NCBI GenBank assembly: GCA_910575075.1
Contig: CAJTCY010000019.1
Location: 47,947-111,946 of the forward strand
Length of the DNA: 64,000 bases
Source: Lachnospiraceae bacterium
Lineage (GTDB): Bacteria; Bacillota; Clostridia; Lachnospirales; Lachnospiraceae
Reading direction: 5' to 3'
In this document: piece after piece, positions 52,363-62,431 of the stretch
How positions within the stretch are numbered: position 1 is the stretch's first letter
How the letters are laid out: each line of letters opens with the position of its first letter
Made by a program: the position numbers and the translations under genes
The notes under the pieces: model-generated
The model's input: the letters and a program-made list of their open reading frames with translations, nothing else
What the model was told of the DNA's origin: nothing
Databases searched by the model: none

Positions 52363-53277
52363 TCACCATCCTTTTAAAACTCTGGTACGATAACTCACAA
52401 ATTCCTTATCATCTTTCGCCCTCAAGCGCCATTTCTTAGGCGATTCTCCCACAATTTTCTTAAAATTACGCTCAAAAGTGGAAACTGATGAATATCCCGT
52501 TTTCCAGGCAAGAGAGCTCATAGAAACATCTTCTTTCTGCAGCAGCTCACAGGCTTTTTGAATGCGAATGATATTGATATATTCTAATGGTGAAACCTTC
52601 ATGCAGCTTCCAAACAGCCTTCGGAAATATGGTTCACTGATATTACAGATTCCTGCCAGTTCTTTTATCTTAAGATCCTCATGATAATGAAGTTCAATAT
52701 GCACTAACGCCGGGCGGATTTTCTCAATATGAAGGATTTCTTTCTCATGTTCCAATGCAATATGCTCATTGAGACGAATCAGCTCCTGAATCATCACGTA
52801 CAGATAACCGTTCACTGCTTCTCTGTTCAAAACCTGCTGTTCTCTATTCTCCTCCAGAATAGCTGAGATGACAGCCGCCAGCCTGGGCTGTTCTTCTATG
52901 GTAATCATGATTGGAAATCTTGTGATCTGCTGCAAAACCTGCAGTTTGCGATATTCATCATCTGCATAGCATTTCTCTATAAATCCTGCAAGATCCAGAT
53001 AAAGAAATTCCCAGGAACTGATATCGTCTTCTGCATTGTGTATGCCATGCGGAAAATTACTGGGTATCAGCGAAATCGATCCCGCACCGTACTTCTCTGC
53101 ATCCTCTCCCAGAAACACAACCCCTTCTCCAAAATAGCAATATCCCACCTCATAAAAATTATGAAAATGCTGCTCTCCTGTGCGGTAATTTGTAATCCAT
53201 TTTTCCCCCAGAAGAGCCCGGTCATACCTGCCCATAGGCATTTCATAATAACGGAATTCTTCTACCTTTTTCTCCAT
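52363..53277 (-). CDS. AraC-family regulator with cupin domain
   Basis: 304 residues. An N-terminal cupin sensor (about 30-115, HFHNFYEVGYCYFGEG) and a C-terminal AraC HTH pair (about 195-295, ISEPYFRRLFGSCMKVSP and SSVSTFERNFKKIVGESP). It is directly upstream of the glycosidase gene (110 bp) in the same direction and probably controls it in response to a sugar. Ribosome site AGGAGTGAG. Confidence 0.88.
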   Translation of the reverse strand: MEKKVEEFRYYEMPMGRYDRALLGEKWITNYRTGEQHFHNFYEVGYCYFGEGVVFLGEDAEKYGAGSISLIPSNFPHGIHNAEDDISSWEFLYLDLAGFIEKCYADDEYRKLQVLQQITRFPIMITIEEQPRLAAVISAILEENREQQVLNREAVNGYLYVMIQELIRLNEHIALEHEKEILHIEKIRPALVHIELHYHEDLKIKELAGICNISEPYFRRLFGSCMKVSPLEYINIIRIQKACELLQKEDVSMSSLAWKTGYSSVSTFERNFKKIVGESPKKWRLRAKDDKEFVSYRTRVLKGW

Positions 53278-53386
53278 GCAAGTCTCACTCCTATGTCACA
53301 TTTTCCCTATTTCTCCTTTAAAATTTCGAACTTTCAAGAAACATCAATACTCCTCATGCCTTTCTCTTTTTTGGCTGTTCTTCGAG

Positions 53387-53431
53387 GCATCAGGGCTCCT
53401 CCCAAACTTCGTTTGGGCCCCTCCTCATGCC
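53387..53431. repeat. nested hairpin upstream of the AraC gene
   Basis: Outer arms GGCAT/ATGCC, inner CCCAAAC-TTC-GTTTGGG. It lies between the udk stop and the AraC start and may terminate the nucleoside kinase transcript (minus strand), although no T-run follows closely. Confidence 0.45.
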
Positions 53432-53436
53432 AAGAA

Positions 53437-55101
53437 TTAAACATTAAAACAACTGCCGCCAATAAATTCTCGCAAAATAGAGTTTTTGGCAATATCTTCA
53501 CTGGGCACTGGCAGAAAATAATCCAAAAACTTTAACAGCCTCTTTGCCTCTAAATATTCTGGGCAATCCTTGTCTATCTGAAACAATAGCGGTTCCGCAT
53601 ACTGCTTCAAAACTGCCAGTTCATAAATCAAGGCCGAATTAAACATGATATCTGCATCTTCCTGGAACGGAAAAATATACTGCTCTTCTCCTTTGCGCAC
53701 AGAATCCCACATGCCGATCGTATCTTTTGCCGGATGATTTCTGGTACGGGCATCCCGCACAATCCGCCTTATCATCCTTCCGTCCGTAGTAGGTAGATTA
53801 TTGTGCTCATCAATATTAAGCTGTGTAAGTGCGCTGATATAAATTTTCAATTTGCTGGATTCTGGCAAAGAATAGGACAATTTATCGTTCAAGCCATGAA
53901 TTCCCTCCAGCACCAGAATATCATTCTTTCCCAACTGTTTAAATATTCCCTTATACTCTCTCTTCCCCGTACGGAAATTGTAAGTGGGAAGTTCTACCCG
54001 TTCTCCATTCAGCAATGCAGACATATCATGATTGAACAATTCAATATCCAGCGCCTCCAGACATTCAAAATTATAACTTCCGTCCGGGTGCCTGGGAGTA
54101 TCTACTCTGTTTACATAATAGTCATCCAACGCAATCGGATGAGGTTTCAAACCTAATGCCATCATCTGAATAGAAAGGCGATGGGAAAAAGTGGTTTTCC
54201 CTGAAGACGAAGGTCCTGCAATCATAATAAATTTCTTATCTGGCTTCTCGGCAATCTCTTCCGCAAGTCTTCCTATTTTACGCTCCATCAATGCCTCTGA
54301 TACCAGAATCACATCCCGAATGCGTCCCTGGGCAATTGCATCATTTAATGCGCCTATTGTGCCGATACCCATCTTCTCTCCCCATTCCACAGATTCCCTC
54401 AGAACATGGAAAAGCTTACTGGAAGGGATAAATTCTGCCGTTTCCTTGGTGTTTTCATTCGGAAACATCAAAACAAAACCGTCCCCATACGGCTTTACTT
54501 CAAAATATTTTAAAAAACTGGTATTAGGCACCATATAGCCATAAAAATAATCTTTATAATTCCCGATACTGTAAATATTAACTTTGGAACTTCTTCGATA
54601 CGCAAATAACCGCTCTTTGTCATGCATTCCCAGTTCCCGGAACAAATTTACCGCCTCATCGGTCGATATGCTTGTCTTCTGAATCGGCCGCGCTTCCTCC
54701 ACCAGATTCTGCATTTCCTGCCTTAATCTGGCAAGATAATTATCATCTGCCGTCCCTCCCTGAAGTTCACAGTAATACCCCTGGCTGATGGAATGTTCCA
54801 CCCGCACAGTCACCTGTTTACCATCTTCTTTAGCCAAATTATTCACAGCGCGCTGCATCAGCAAGGTAACGCTGCGGCGATAGGCTTTCTTTCCTGCTTT
54901 ATCCCTGGTGGTAACAAAGCTAAGAGTTCCATCTGCTTTCACTCTTTTATGCAGCTCTTTTAAACGATTATTAAACATCACCAGTACAATATCATCTTCG
55001 TATTTTGACTGATATTCTCTCGCAATTTCCAAAAAAGCTGTTCCAACCGGATACTGCTTCTCCTCCCCATCAATCCAAATTTGGTATTCTGATTTTTTCA
55101 T
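53437..55101 (-). CDS. uridine kinase-like protein with N-terminal TGS region
   Basis: 554 residues. Residues about 1-70 resemble a TGS domain, and 70-260 a threonyl-tRNA-synthetase-second-domain-like region with HSISQGYYCEL. A C-terminal uridine kinase/PRK-type P-loop domain (about 285-500) carries GPSSSGKTTFSHRL and LDDYYVNR. Kinases of this kind phosphorylate nucleosides; the exact substrate of this long form is unsettled. Start set at the ATG after GTGGAGG; the gene is 16 bp from nif3. Confidence 0.85.
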   Translation of the reverse strand: MKKSEYQIWIDGEEKQYPVGTAFLEIAREYQSKYEDDIVLVMFNNRLKELHKRVKADGTLSFVTTRDKAGKKAYRRSVTLLMQRAVNNLAKEDGKQVTVRVEHSISQGYYCELQGGTADDNYLARLRQEMQNLVEEARPIQKTSISTDEAVNLFRELGMHDKERLFAYRRSSKVNIYSIGNYKDYFYGYMVPNTSFLKYFEVKPYGDGFVLMFPNENTKETAEFIPSSKLFHVLRESVEWGEKMGIGTIGALNDAIAQGRIRDVILVSEALMERKIGRLAEEIAEKPDKKFIMIAGPSSSGKTTFSHRLSIQMMALGLKPHPIALDDYYVNRVDTPRHPDGSYNFECLEALDIELFNHDMSALLNGERVELPTYNFRTGKREYKGIFKQLGKNDILVLEGIHGLNDKLSYSLPESSKLKIYISALTQLNIDEHNNLPTTDGRMIRRIVRDARTRNHPAKDTIGMWDSVRKGEEQYIFPFQEDADIMFNSALIYELAVLKQYAEPLLFQIDKDCPEYLEAKRLLKFLDYFLPVPSEDIAKNSILREFIGGSCFNV

Positions 55102-55117
55102 AGCTTCCTCCACTACA

Positions 55118-55900
55118 CTATACAAACAAAAATGGCTGCTTTACAGGCTGACCCACAATCTGTACTTCCTGAGCTGCGTCCTGCAAATACTGCACCATAT
55201 AAGGAACAAACAGCTTCTCTACGCCATAATGTCCTGCATCAATTACTGCAAGCCCCTGAGAAGCTGCATCAATTCCTTCATGATGGTCAATATCCCCTGT
55301 AACCAGCACCTGAGCTCCCGCCTTAAGAGCATGTGTAATGACACTTTTTCCAGACCCCGGACTGACTGCCGCTTTTTGCACCTTCTGATTCAAATCTCCG
55401 AAAACCTTGACCGTATCAACCGCAAACACTTTCTTAACCCTGCTGATACAGGCTGCCAGAGGAACTTCTTCCGGTAAAAGTCCAACCCTTCCTATTCCTT
55501 CCGGTCCTTCTTTACTCTGGCAGGTTTCTTCCAGCACCTGACAGTCTGTCAGACTCATTTTCTCTGCCGCAATCTCTGCCATTCCTTTTACATCAAAATT
55601 GGTATGCATAGCATAATAAGAAATATTGTTCCTGATCAATTGAATCACACGTTTTCCTGTGAAATCCCTGGTATTCACTTTTTTTAACCCTTTAAAAATC
55701 ATAGGATGATGTGTCAAAAGCAAATCCGCTTTCTCTGCTGCCGCCTCCAGAATAGTTTCCTCTGTGGCATCCACTGCTATGTACACCTTTTTGATTTCCT
55801 GTTCAAAATCTCCAACCAAAAGTCCCACATTATCCCAGTCACAGGCAAATTCCTCCGGGGACTGTTTCTGTAATAATGATATGATTTCTCTGCATGTCAT
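55118..55900 (-). CDS. Nif3-like dinuclear metal centre protein
   Basis: 260 residues, NIF3/DUF34 family. LLLTHHPMIFKG holds the metal-binding histidines, and the C-terminal half has TGDIDHHEGIDA and DAGHYGVEKLF. A two-metal hydrolase of uncertain role (GTP cyclohydrolase-like activity has been reported for relatives). Start overlaps the trmK stop (ATGA). Confidence 0.9.
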   Translation of the reverse strand: MTCREIISLLQKQSPEEFACDWDNVGLLVGDFEQEIKKVYIAVDATEETILEAAAEKADLLLTHHPMIFKGLKKVNTRDFTGKRVIQLIRNNISYYAMHTNFDVKGMAEIAAEKMSLTDCQVLEETCQSKEGPEGIGRVGLLPEEVPLAACISRVKKVFAVDTVKVFGDLNQKVQKAAVSPGSGKSVITHALKAGAQVLVTGDIDHHEGIDAASQGLAVIDAGHYGVEKLFVPYMVQYLQDAAQEVQIVGQPVKQPFLFV

Positions 55901-56616
55901 GTTACCTGCTCCTTCCACATCTGCAATAATTGCTCAATCTCTGTAAGTTCCTTTCTAATCATCATCTTCCTCTGCGATACATCCCGCTTCGCATTTTTTT
56001 CCAGACTGGCGAGGATCTTCTCTTTCTGTTCCCGCTGATGCAGCAGATAATTCCGCAGTACAGGATGGCGCCTGCGAATCAGCAAAGGTCCGTATTTCAG
56101 CTCTGTATCTGAAAACCGTTTGTTACCTGCTGCCGTTTCAGAATACTCTGCCGCCATCATGCTATAGAACTTTCCATCCTCATATACCATATCTTCTTCC
56201 ATTATGTCATATCCCTGTTCTTCCAGAAAGCAGCGGAACGCAAAAAGCTCAGACTGAGGCTGCAGCACCAGTCTTCCGGCCGCATGTGCTGTCTCTTCTT
56301 TCTGAGATAAAATCTGCATCATCAGTGCACCGCCCATGCCTGCAATTACAATCGTATCTGCTTCTGTCGGCAGCAATTCTGACAGTCCATCAGAAAGTCT
56401 GGTTTCTATTAGGTCTTCCATATCATACTGCCGGATATGTTCTAAGGCCCGCATCAGCGGTCCCTGATTGATATCCATTGCAATGGCTTTTTGTATCTTC
56501 CCACACCCTAACAGATAGACTGGTATGTACCCATGATCTGTTCCCACATCGGCAAGAATTCCGCTATTTCCTGCCAAATCAGCAACAGCCTGCAGTCTCT
56601 TTGATAACTGTAACAT
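55897..56616 (-). CDS. trmK: tRNA (adenine(22)-N1)-methyltransferase
   Basis: 239 residues. The SAM-binding Rossmann motif is LADVGTDHGYIPVYLL, and IVIAGMGGALMMQIL is the catalytic NPPF-substitute motif. It methylates A22 in the D-loop of tRNAs. A helical C-terminal extension is present, as in Bacillus TrmK. 12 bp after rpoD; ribosome site CAGGAG. Confidence 0.93.
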   Translation of the reverse strand: MLQLSKRLQAVADLAGNSGILADVGTDHGYIPVYLLGCGKIQKAIAMDINQGPLMRALEHIRQYDMEDLIETRLSDGLSELLPTEADTIVIAGMGGALMMQILSQKEETAHAAGRLVLQPQSELFAFRCFLEEQGYDIMEEDMVYEDGKFYSMMAAEYSETAAGNKRFSDTELKYGPLLIRRRHPVLRNYLLHQREQKEKILASLEKNAKRDVSQRKMMIRKELTEIEQLLQMWKEQVT

Positions 56617-56628
56617 ATTTTCTCCTGA

Positions 56629-57732
56629 TTAATCCAAATAATCCTTGAGTTTCCGGCTTCTGCTTGGATGGCGCAGTTTACGCAGCGCTTTTGCTTCAAT
56701 CTGACGGATACGCTCTCTGGTAACATTAAATTCTCTTCCAACCTCTTCCAGGGTCCTCGCACGACCGTCGTCCAGCCCAAAACGCAGGCGCAGTACCTTC
56801 TGCTCCCGTTCCGTCAATGTTCCCAGTACCTCTACAAGCTGTTCTTTCAACAGGGTAAATGCTGCCGCATCAGCTGGAACCGGCACATTATCATCCTGAA
56901 TAAAATCACCCAAATGGCTGTCTTCCTCTTCGCCGATCGGCGTCTCTAAAGAAACCGGCTCCTGAGAAATCTTTAAAATTTCCCTTACACGCTCTACCGG
57001 CATCTTCATTTCTTCTGCAATTTCTTCTGGTGAAGGTTCTCTGCCCAGCTCCTGCAGTAACTGTCTGGACACCCGAATCAGCTTGTTAATCGTCTCTACC
57101 ATGTGCACCGGAATACGGATAGTTCTTGCCTGATCTGCAATAGCTCTGGTAATGGCCTGGCGAATCCACCATGTAGCATAAGTAGAGAATTTATAACCCT
57201 TGCGGTAATCAAATTTTTCCACCGCCTTAATCAGACCCAGATTTCCCTCCTGAATCAAATCAAGAAACAGCATGCCGCGCCCCACATACCTTTTCGCAAT
57301 AGAGACCACCAGACGCAGATTTGCTTCTGCCAAGCGTTTCTTGGACTCCTGGTCTCCCAGCTCCATACGCTTTGCCAGCTCAATTTCCTCTTCTGCGGTC
57401 AGCAAAGGCACTTTACCAATCTCCTTTAAATACATACGAACTGGATCTTCAATGGAAACTCCGTCTGGAACGGAAAGATCAATATTCTCAACTTCCACAT
57501 CGTCGTCATCATCAATGAGAATATCATCGTCATCATCATCAGAAATTCGCAGCACATCAATATTATTGGATTCCAGAAAATCCAAAATCTTCTCAAACTG
57601 TTCTGCGTCCAGTTCCATGTCATGAAAGAAATCACTGATCTCCCGATATTCCAGGACATTTTTTTTCTTTTTTGCCATGGCTAACAATTCCTGCAGCTTT
57701 TCGATAAATTTCACATTTTTTTCTTCCATTTC
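56629..57732 (-). CDS. rpoD: primary sigma factor RpoD
   Basis: 367 residues. An N-terminal region 1.1-like helix and an acidic Asp-rich patch (about 70-85) precede regions 1.2 ([15 protein letters not shown]), 2 ([30 protein letters not shown]), 3, and 4 ([17 protein letters not shown]). It is the housekeeping sigma that recognises TTGACA/TATAAT promoters like those noted here. Start is the ATG five codons inside the longest frame. Confidence 0.97.
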   Translation of the reverse strand, partial: EMEEKNVKFIEKLQELLAMAKKKKNVLEYREISDFFHDMELDAEQFEKILDFLESNNIDVLRISDDDDDDILIDDDDDVEVENIDLSVPDGVSIEDPVRMYLKEIGKVPLLTAEEEIELAKRMELGDQESKKRLAEANLRLVVSIAKRYVGRGMLFLDLIQEGNLGLIKAVEKFDYRKGYKFSTYATWWIRQAITRAIADQARTIRIPVHMVETINKLIRVSRQLLQELGREPSPEEIAEEMKMPVERVREILKISQEPVSLETPIGEEEDSHLGDFIQDDNVPVPADAAAFTLLKEQLVEVLGTLTEREQKVLRLRFGLDDGRARTLEEVGREFNVTRERIRQIEAKALRKLRHPSRSRKLKDYLD

Positions 57733-57791
57733 GTTTCTTCCTTCCATTCGTTGTTTATATTTTATCCTAAACTGGTATCTTTATACGGATT

Positions 57792-59567
57792 TCAGCGCCC
57801 CCACTCCATCCGGTAAAACTTCTGCATATTTTTCTTATCCGCAACCAGCTTCTGCAGTCCTTCCAGATCCGTGGGTTCAAGATGCCTGGAACGATAACTG
57901 ATGCTGTTTTCCTTCAGCCGTATCATAGTTTCCCGCAATGCCTTTTCCTTTTCTGCCGGCGTGGTAATTTCTTTCAGCCTGGCATGAAACAACCCTGCAA
58001 TTTCCCGCTGCTGCTCTTCATCAGCAAACATGCTGATAATTCCAGCCGGATTCAGCTTTCCTGCCCGATACTGGGAAAATAACATTTCTGCCGCCTGACG
58101 ATACAGCCCATCCGTAAAATCTTCCGGTCCCAGATATGATTCTATCTGTTCAAATAATGACGGTTCCTCAATCAGCCAGGTCAGCATCAGTTTCTGCGAC
58201 TGTTTTATACCATCTTCTTTCTTTCTCTTCTCCTGAATTCCAGATTTAAGCGTCCTCGCCTCTCTGGCTATTCCAATCCGTGTCCCCTGATGCATCACCA
58301 GTTTACGAAGGTTCTCAAATCCTATATGGTATCTCTCTGCTACGGCTTCTATATAATTTTCCCGTTCAAGTTCTTCCTCAAATTCCAATATCTTCCGTGC
58401 AACGGCATTATGAAACGCCGTTTTGCTTTCAGGATCTTTCAGGTCATAATCTTTCTCTAAGACTTCTATTTCAAACATAAAACTGTTCTGTGCCTGGGCA
58501 ATCCTTTTCTCATAAGCCTCCGCTCCTTCAGCCTTAATAAACTCATCCGGATCTTTATAAGGTGCCATTTTTACAATTTTTGCTGTAATCCCTGCTTCCT
58601 TCAGGATCGGAATTGCTCGCAGAGCTGCCTTGATTCCTGCTCCATCGCTGTCAAAAGTACAGTAAACCTCCTTTGTATAACGTTTCAGCAGATTGGCATG
58701 CCCTGGCGTAAAAGCTGTTCCCAGAGACGCCACTGCATTGTCAAATCCTGCCTGATGCAGCGCAATCACATCCATATAGCCTTCACAGAGCAGAATATAA
58801 GTTTTTCTTGAGCTTTTTGCCAGATTCAGCCCATACAGACTCCGGCTCTTATCAAAGACCATAGTTTCTGGAGAATTGAGATATTTAGGCTCTCCGTCTC
58901 CCATAACCCTGCCGCCGAAACCGATCACACGGTTATTAACATCCATAATGGGAAACATTACACGATTCCAGAACTTATCATATCCGCCTCTCTTTTCATC
59001 AAAGGCAACCACACCTGAATCTTTGAGCAAATTGTCCTCATATCCCTGCTTTCGAAGATACTGATACAGATCATCACTGTATTTGTTGGAATATCCAAGT
59101 CCAAATTTTTTCAATATATCCTGGGTTAAGCCCCGCTTCACAAAATAGTCCATTCCTTTCTTTCCCTGTTCCCTTCGAAGCTGGACGTAAAAATATTTTG
59201 CAGAAGCTTTGTTAATCTCCAGGATTTGTGCACGTTTGTCTGCTTCCTGTTTAGCCCTTGCAGAAACCTCCTGTTTGGGAAGTTCAATTCCTGCCCGCTG
59301 TGCCAGTGTCTCCAATGCCTCCTGAAACGTGTCATTATCATACTGCATCAGAAAAGTAATCACATTTCCCCCGGCACCGCAGCCAAAACAATGATAAATC
59401 TGCTTATTCCGGGATACGGAAAACGAAGGTGTCTTCTCGTTGTGAAAGGGGCACAGTCCCAAATATGTATTACCCTTTTTCTGCAGGCGCACATAATCAG
59501 AAACCACATCCACAATATCGTTTGCAGAACGCACTTCCTCTATCAGATCATCAGAATAATATGGCAT
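57792..59567 (-). CDS. dnaG: DNA primase
   Basis: 591 residues. CHC2 zinc finger (CPFHNEKTPSFS ... HCFGCGAGG, about 40-65), N-terminal catalytic region with EGYMDVIAL and a TOPRIM domain (FDSDGAGIKAALRAI), and a C-terminal helicase-binding domain. It makes RNA primers. It lies in the conserved macromolecular synthesis run before rpoD. Ribosome site AAAGGAG. Confidence 0.97.
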   Translation of the reverse strand: MPYYSDDLIEEVRSANDIVDVVSDYVRLQKKGNTYLGLCPFHNEKTPSFSVSRNKQIYHCFGCGAGGNVITFLMQYDNDTFQEALETLAQRAGIELPKQEVSARAKQEADKRAQILEINKASAKYFYVQLRREQGKKGMDYFVKRGLTQDILKKFGLGYSNKYSDDLYQYLRKQGYEDNLLKDSGVVAFDEKRGGYDKFWNRVMFPIMDVNNRVIGFGGRVMGDGEPKYLNSPETMVFDKSRSLYGLNLAKSSRKTYILLCEGYMDVIALHQAGFDNAVASLGTAFTPGHANLLKRYTKEVYCTFDSDGAGIKAALRAIPILKEAGITAKIVKMAPYKDPDEFIKAEGAEAYEKRIAQAQNSFMFEIEVLEKDYDLKDPESKTAFHNAVARKILEFEEELERENYIEAVAERYHIGFENLRKLVMHQGTRIGIAREARTLKSGIQEKRKKEDGIKQSQKLMLTWLIEEPSLFEQIESYLGPEDFTDGLYRQAAEMLFSQYRAGKLNPAGIISMFADEEQQREIAGLFHARLKEITTPAEKEKALRETMIRLKENSISYRSRHLEPTDLEGLQKLVADKKNMQKFYRMEWGR

Positions 59568-59578
59568 CTAATCTCCTT

Positions 59579-60586
59579 TCAACTTACCTGCCACGCCTTA
59601 GGCATGAAATATTCTTCAAATTTTGCAATTGCGTACTGATCCGTCATGCCTGCAATATAATCACAGACGATACGTTCTTTCTTTTCTCCCTGCTCCATCA
59701 TCTTAAGATACCACGCAGGCAGCAGGTCGATATGCTCCACATAATACTGGAACAGCCGGCTCAGAAGCGCCTTTGCCCGCTCTTCTTCTCCTTTTGCCCG
59801 CGGGTTCCTGTATACATTCTGAAACATAAATTTCCGCAGTCCCTGCATTGCCTCCTGCACTTCCCTGGACATGCAGATATCATTTTTATTAAGGCTGTTT
59901 GTAACAATGTTGTGAATCAGGGTGTCCAGGCGCTTCCTGGTGGTAGTTCCCAATATTTCCCGGTATTCTATCGGAATATCTTTTTCTGACAGCACTCTTG
60001 CACGAATGGCGTCATCAATATCATGATTAATATATGCAATCTTATCAGAGAGACGCACAATCTTTCCTTCCAAAGTAGACGGCATCAAACTGGTCTGGTG
60101 ATTTAATATTCCGTCCCGCACTTCCCAGGTCAGGTTTAATCCCTGCCCATCTTTTTCCAGCTTCTCCACAATGCGCACACTTTGCTCATTGTGCTTAAAT
60201 CCCTCATCACAGATCTCGTTCAGCATATGTTCTCCTGCATGTCCAAACGGCGTATGCCCCAAATCATGGCCCAGGGCGATCGCTTCCACCAGATCTTCAT
60301 TAAGACGCAGAGCTTTGGCTATCGTACGGGCATTTTGGGAAACTTCCAGCGTATGTGTCAGGCGTGTACGGTAATGATCGCCTTTGGGTGTCAAAAATAC
60401 CTGTGTCTTATGCTTTAACCGTCGAAATGCCTTGCAGTGCAGTATTCTGTCCCTGTCTCTTTGAAACACCGGACGGATGTCACACTGTACCTCTTCTCTG
60501 TCACGCCCTCTGGAATTTTGGCTCAATGTCGCAAAAGGGCTCAAATAGTTACGCTCCAGCAGCTCCATATTCTCTCTGATAAGCAT
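59579..60586 (-). CDS. dgt: dGTP triphosphohydrolase-like HD protein
   Basis: 335 residues. HD domain: RTRLTHTLEVSQNA, then ALGHDLGHTPFGHAGE (the HD pair) and KHNEQSVRIV. It hydrolyses dGTP (or related dNTPs) to the nucleoside and triphosphate. First gene of the operon running to dnaG, rpoD, trmK, nif3 and the kinase; 11 bp before dnaG. Ribosome site AGAGGTGAG. Confidence 0.9.
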   Translation of the reverse strand: MLIRENMELLERNYLSPFATLSQNSRGRDREEVQCDIRPVFQRDRDRILHCKAFRRLKHKTQVFLTPKGDHYRTRLTHTLEVSQNARTIAKALRLNEDLVEAIALGHDLGHTPFGHAGEHMLNEICDEGFKHNEQSVRIVEKLEKDGQGLNLTWEVRDGILNHQTSLMPSTLEGKIVRLSDKIAYINHDIDDAIRARVLSEKDIPIEYREILGTTTRKRLDTLIHNIVTNSLNKNDICMSREVQEAMQGLRKFMFQNVYRNPRAKGEEERAKALLSRLFQYYVEHIDLLPAWYLKMMEQGEKKERIVCDYIAGMTDQYAIAKFEEYFMPKAWQVS

Positions 60587-60750
60587 TTTATCTCACCTCT
60601 GTCAATCCGGGAATCAGGGGAATCTTCCTGATGTTCCCAACTGTCTGTATATGTGCATTTATTATCTTTCTTTCCGTCTGATATATATATTCCGCATAAA
60701 CTTCCGATTTCCTTTATTTTTTTCAACTAACCACAGATTTTTACATATTC

Positions 60751-61929
60751 TTAGCATCTGCCAATTCGTTTTGATACTAGCTTTGCAATATGATACACCG
60801 GATTTTCCATATGCTTTTTCACCTGTTCAAGTTCCTTGCGTATGGAAATATTCTGTGGACAGTGCTGCTCACATTTTCCGCATTTCAGGCACTTAGAAGC
60901 ATTCGTGGGATTAGTCTTAAGTGTGGTGCACATCACATATGTTTTCATTCCCTGATACCAGCTGTCTGTGTATCTGATATTATATGCGGCAAAGCATCCA
61001 GGAATATCCACACCCGCAGGACATGGCATACAATAACTGCAGCCTGTACATGGAACTTTCATATAACGATTAATTTCTGTTTTCAGCTGTTCAATCACTT
61101 GTCTGTCATGGTCACTCATGCATCCTGCTTCTGCCTCATGCGCAATCCTTACATTTTCCTCTACCTGTGCAGCATCATTCATTCCTGAGAGGACAACTGT
61201 CACCTCCGGCTGATCCCACAGCCAGCGCAGCCCCCACTCGGCCGGACTCCGCTTCGGCTCTTCTTTCTCCAGCAGCTTCACTGCTGTTTTAGGCAGCCCC
61301 TGTACCAGACGTCCGCCCCGCAGAGGTTCCATGATGATTACAGGCATTCCTTTTTCATGGGCGCGCTTTAGGCCACGCCTTCCTGCCTGAGAATGTTCAT
61401 CTAAATAATTATATTGAATCTGGCAGAAGTCCCAGTCATAAACTTCCAGAATTTTCAGGAAATTCTCTGTGCTCCCATGAAAAGAAAAACCAATATTTTC
61501 AATTTGTCCCTGTTTCTTCTTTTCTGCAATCCATTCTTTTATCCCCAGATTTTTCAAGCGTTCCCATGCATCCGTATCATTGAGCATGTGCATCAGATAA
61601 TATTCGATATGGTCTGTCTGCAGCCGTTCAAGCTGTTCTGTAAAATACCGTTCCATATCGCCTCTTTCTTTGACAAAGTAATGGGGAAGTTTTGTGGCAA
61701 TATTCACCTTATCCCGATACCCCTTCGCCAGAAATTTTCCCAGACAGACCTCACTGCCGCCATAAGTATATGCCGTGTCAAAATAATTTACACCATGCTC
61801 AATGGCAATCCGCATTTCTTCTTCTGCTTTCGCCTGATCAATGCCTGTACCTTTCTTACTGTAACGCAGACAACCATAACCTAAAATTGATAATTGTTTC
61901 TGATTCTTAGGATTTGTTCTATATAACAT
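60751..61929 (-). CDS. aldo/keto reductase with C-terminal 4Fe-4S domain
   Basis: 392 residues. The AKR barrel (about 1-285) has NYFDTAYTYGGSE (catalytic Asp and Tyr), TKLPHYF (Lys) and YYLMHML (His). A ferredoxin-like part follows with CTGCSYCMPCPAG and CLKCGKCEQHCPQNI, giving cluster-binding cysteines. It reduces carbonyl compounds using NADPH and probably ferredoxin; the substrate is unknown. Common in anaerobic Firmicutes. Ribosome site GAGGAGGAA. Confidence 0.9.
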   Translation of the reverse strand: MLYRTNPKNQKQLSILGYGCLRYSKKGTGIDQAKAEEEMRIAIEHGVNYFDTAYTYGGSEVCLGKFLAKGYRDKVNIATKLPHYFVKERGDMERYFTEQLERLQTDHIEYYLMHMLNDTDAWERLKNLGIKEWIAEKKKQGQIENIGFSFHGSTENFLKILEVYDWDFCQIQYNYLDEHSQAGRRGLKRAHEKGMPVIIMEPLRGGRLVQGLPKTAVKLLEKEEPKRSPAEWGLRWLWDQPEVTVVLSGMNDAAQVEENVRIAHEAEAGCMSDHDRQVIEQLKTEINRYMKVPCTGCSYCMPCPAGVDIPGCFAAYNIRYTDSWYQGMKTYVMCTTLKTNPTNASKCLKCGKCEQHCPQNISIRKELEQVKKHMENPVYHIAKLVSKRIGRC

Positions 61930-62044
61930 AAGATTCCTCCTCGCGTAAATAAACCTGAAAAGAATGCGTTTTACGCATTCTCCGCGCGTGAGCGGGCTGC
62001 GAAGCAGCAGCTTCTTCTCCGCGAACTGCGCATAATTGTTATTT

Positions 62045-62100
62045 CTCTTATAGGAAAGATACTTTCACGCTTTAGCGTGACAAGGTATTTCCTATAAGAG
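62045..62100. repeat. short palindromic repeat, copy 3 (longest)
   Basis: CTCTTATAGGAAAGATAC and GTATTTCCTATAAGAG form the outer arms. The core is TTTCACGC-TTTA-GCGTGA. GC-rich hairpins (GAATGCG/CGCATTC) precede it at about 61971. Confidence 0.75.
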
Positions 62101-62102
62101 AA

Positions 62103-62132
62103 CAAAAAAGCTGTTGCACCAGCAACAGCTTC
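62103..62132 (-). terminator. terminator of tRNA-Leu
   Basis: Minus strand AAGCTGTTGC-TGGT-GCAACAGCTT followed by TTTTGTTC. Confidence 0.8.
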
Positions 62133-62139
62133 CTATTCA

Positions 62140-62223
62140 TGCAGGAGATGGGACTTGAACCCACACGATATTGCTACCACAGGCACCTGAAGCCTGCGCG
62201 TCTGCCAATTCCGCCACTCCTGC
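62140..62223 (-). tRNA. tRNA-Leu (CAG anticodon)
   Basis: 84 nt on the minus strand, class II. The acceptor stem is GCAGGAG/CTCCTGC with discriminator A and no encoded CCA. D-arm GGAATTGGCAGACGC, anticodon arm CAGGC-TTCAGGT-GCCTG (anticodon CAG), a variable arm, and T-arm GTGGGTTCAAGTCCCAT. CCA must be added enzymatically. Monocistronic, with terminator. Confidence 0.93.
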
Positions 62224-62336
62224 AGTTACGTGATTCTTTGAAACCTCTATTTTCCTGTCTCTCCGAACTCACAAAAGTTATTATATACAAAGAATCATAT
62301 TTTGTCAATAACTTTTTTTAATTTTTTTCATTTAGG

Positions 62337-62377
62337 CTGATATTTTCGCTTTAGCGTAACAAGGTCTTTCCTATAGA
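62337..62377. repeat. short palindromic repeat, copy 4 (left arm decayed)
   Basis: Core TTTCGCTTTAGCGTAACAAG and right arm GGTCTTTCCTATAG are present. The left TAGGAAAGA arm is missing. Confidence 0.55.
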
Positions 62378-62379
62378 AA

Positions 62380-62413
62380 AAACCCTCCAGCCACAGTACA
62401 TGGCTGGAGTATT
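62380..62413 (-). terminator. terminator of the FnIII gene
   Basis: Minus strand CTCCAGCCA-TGTACTG-TGGCTGGAG followed by GGTTTTTTC. Confidence 0.8.
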
Positions 62414-62431
62414 AAAATACAAATACACTTC

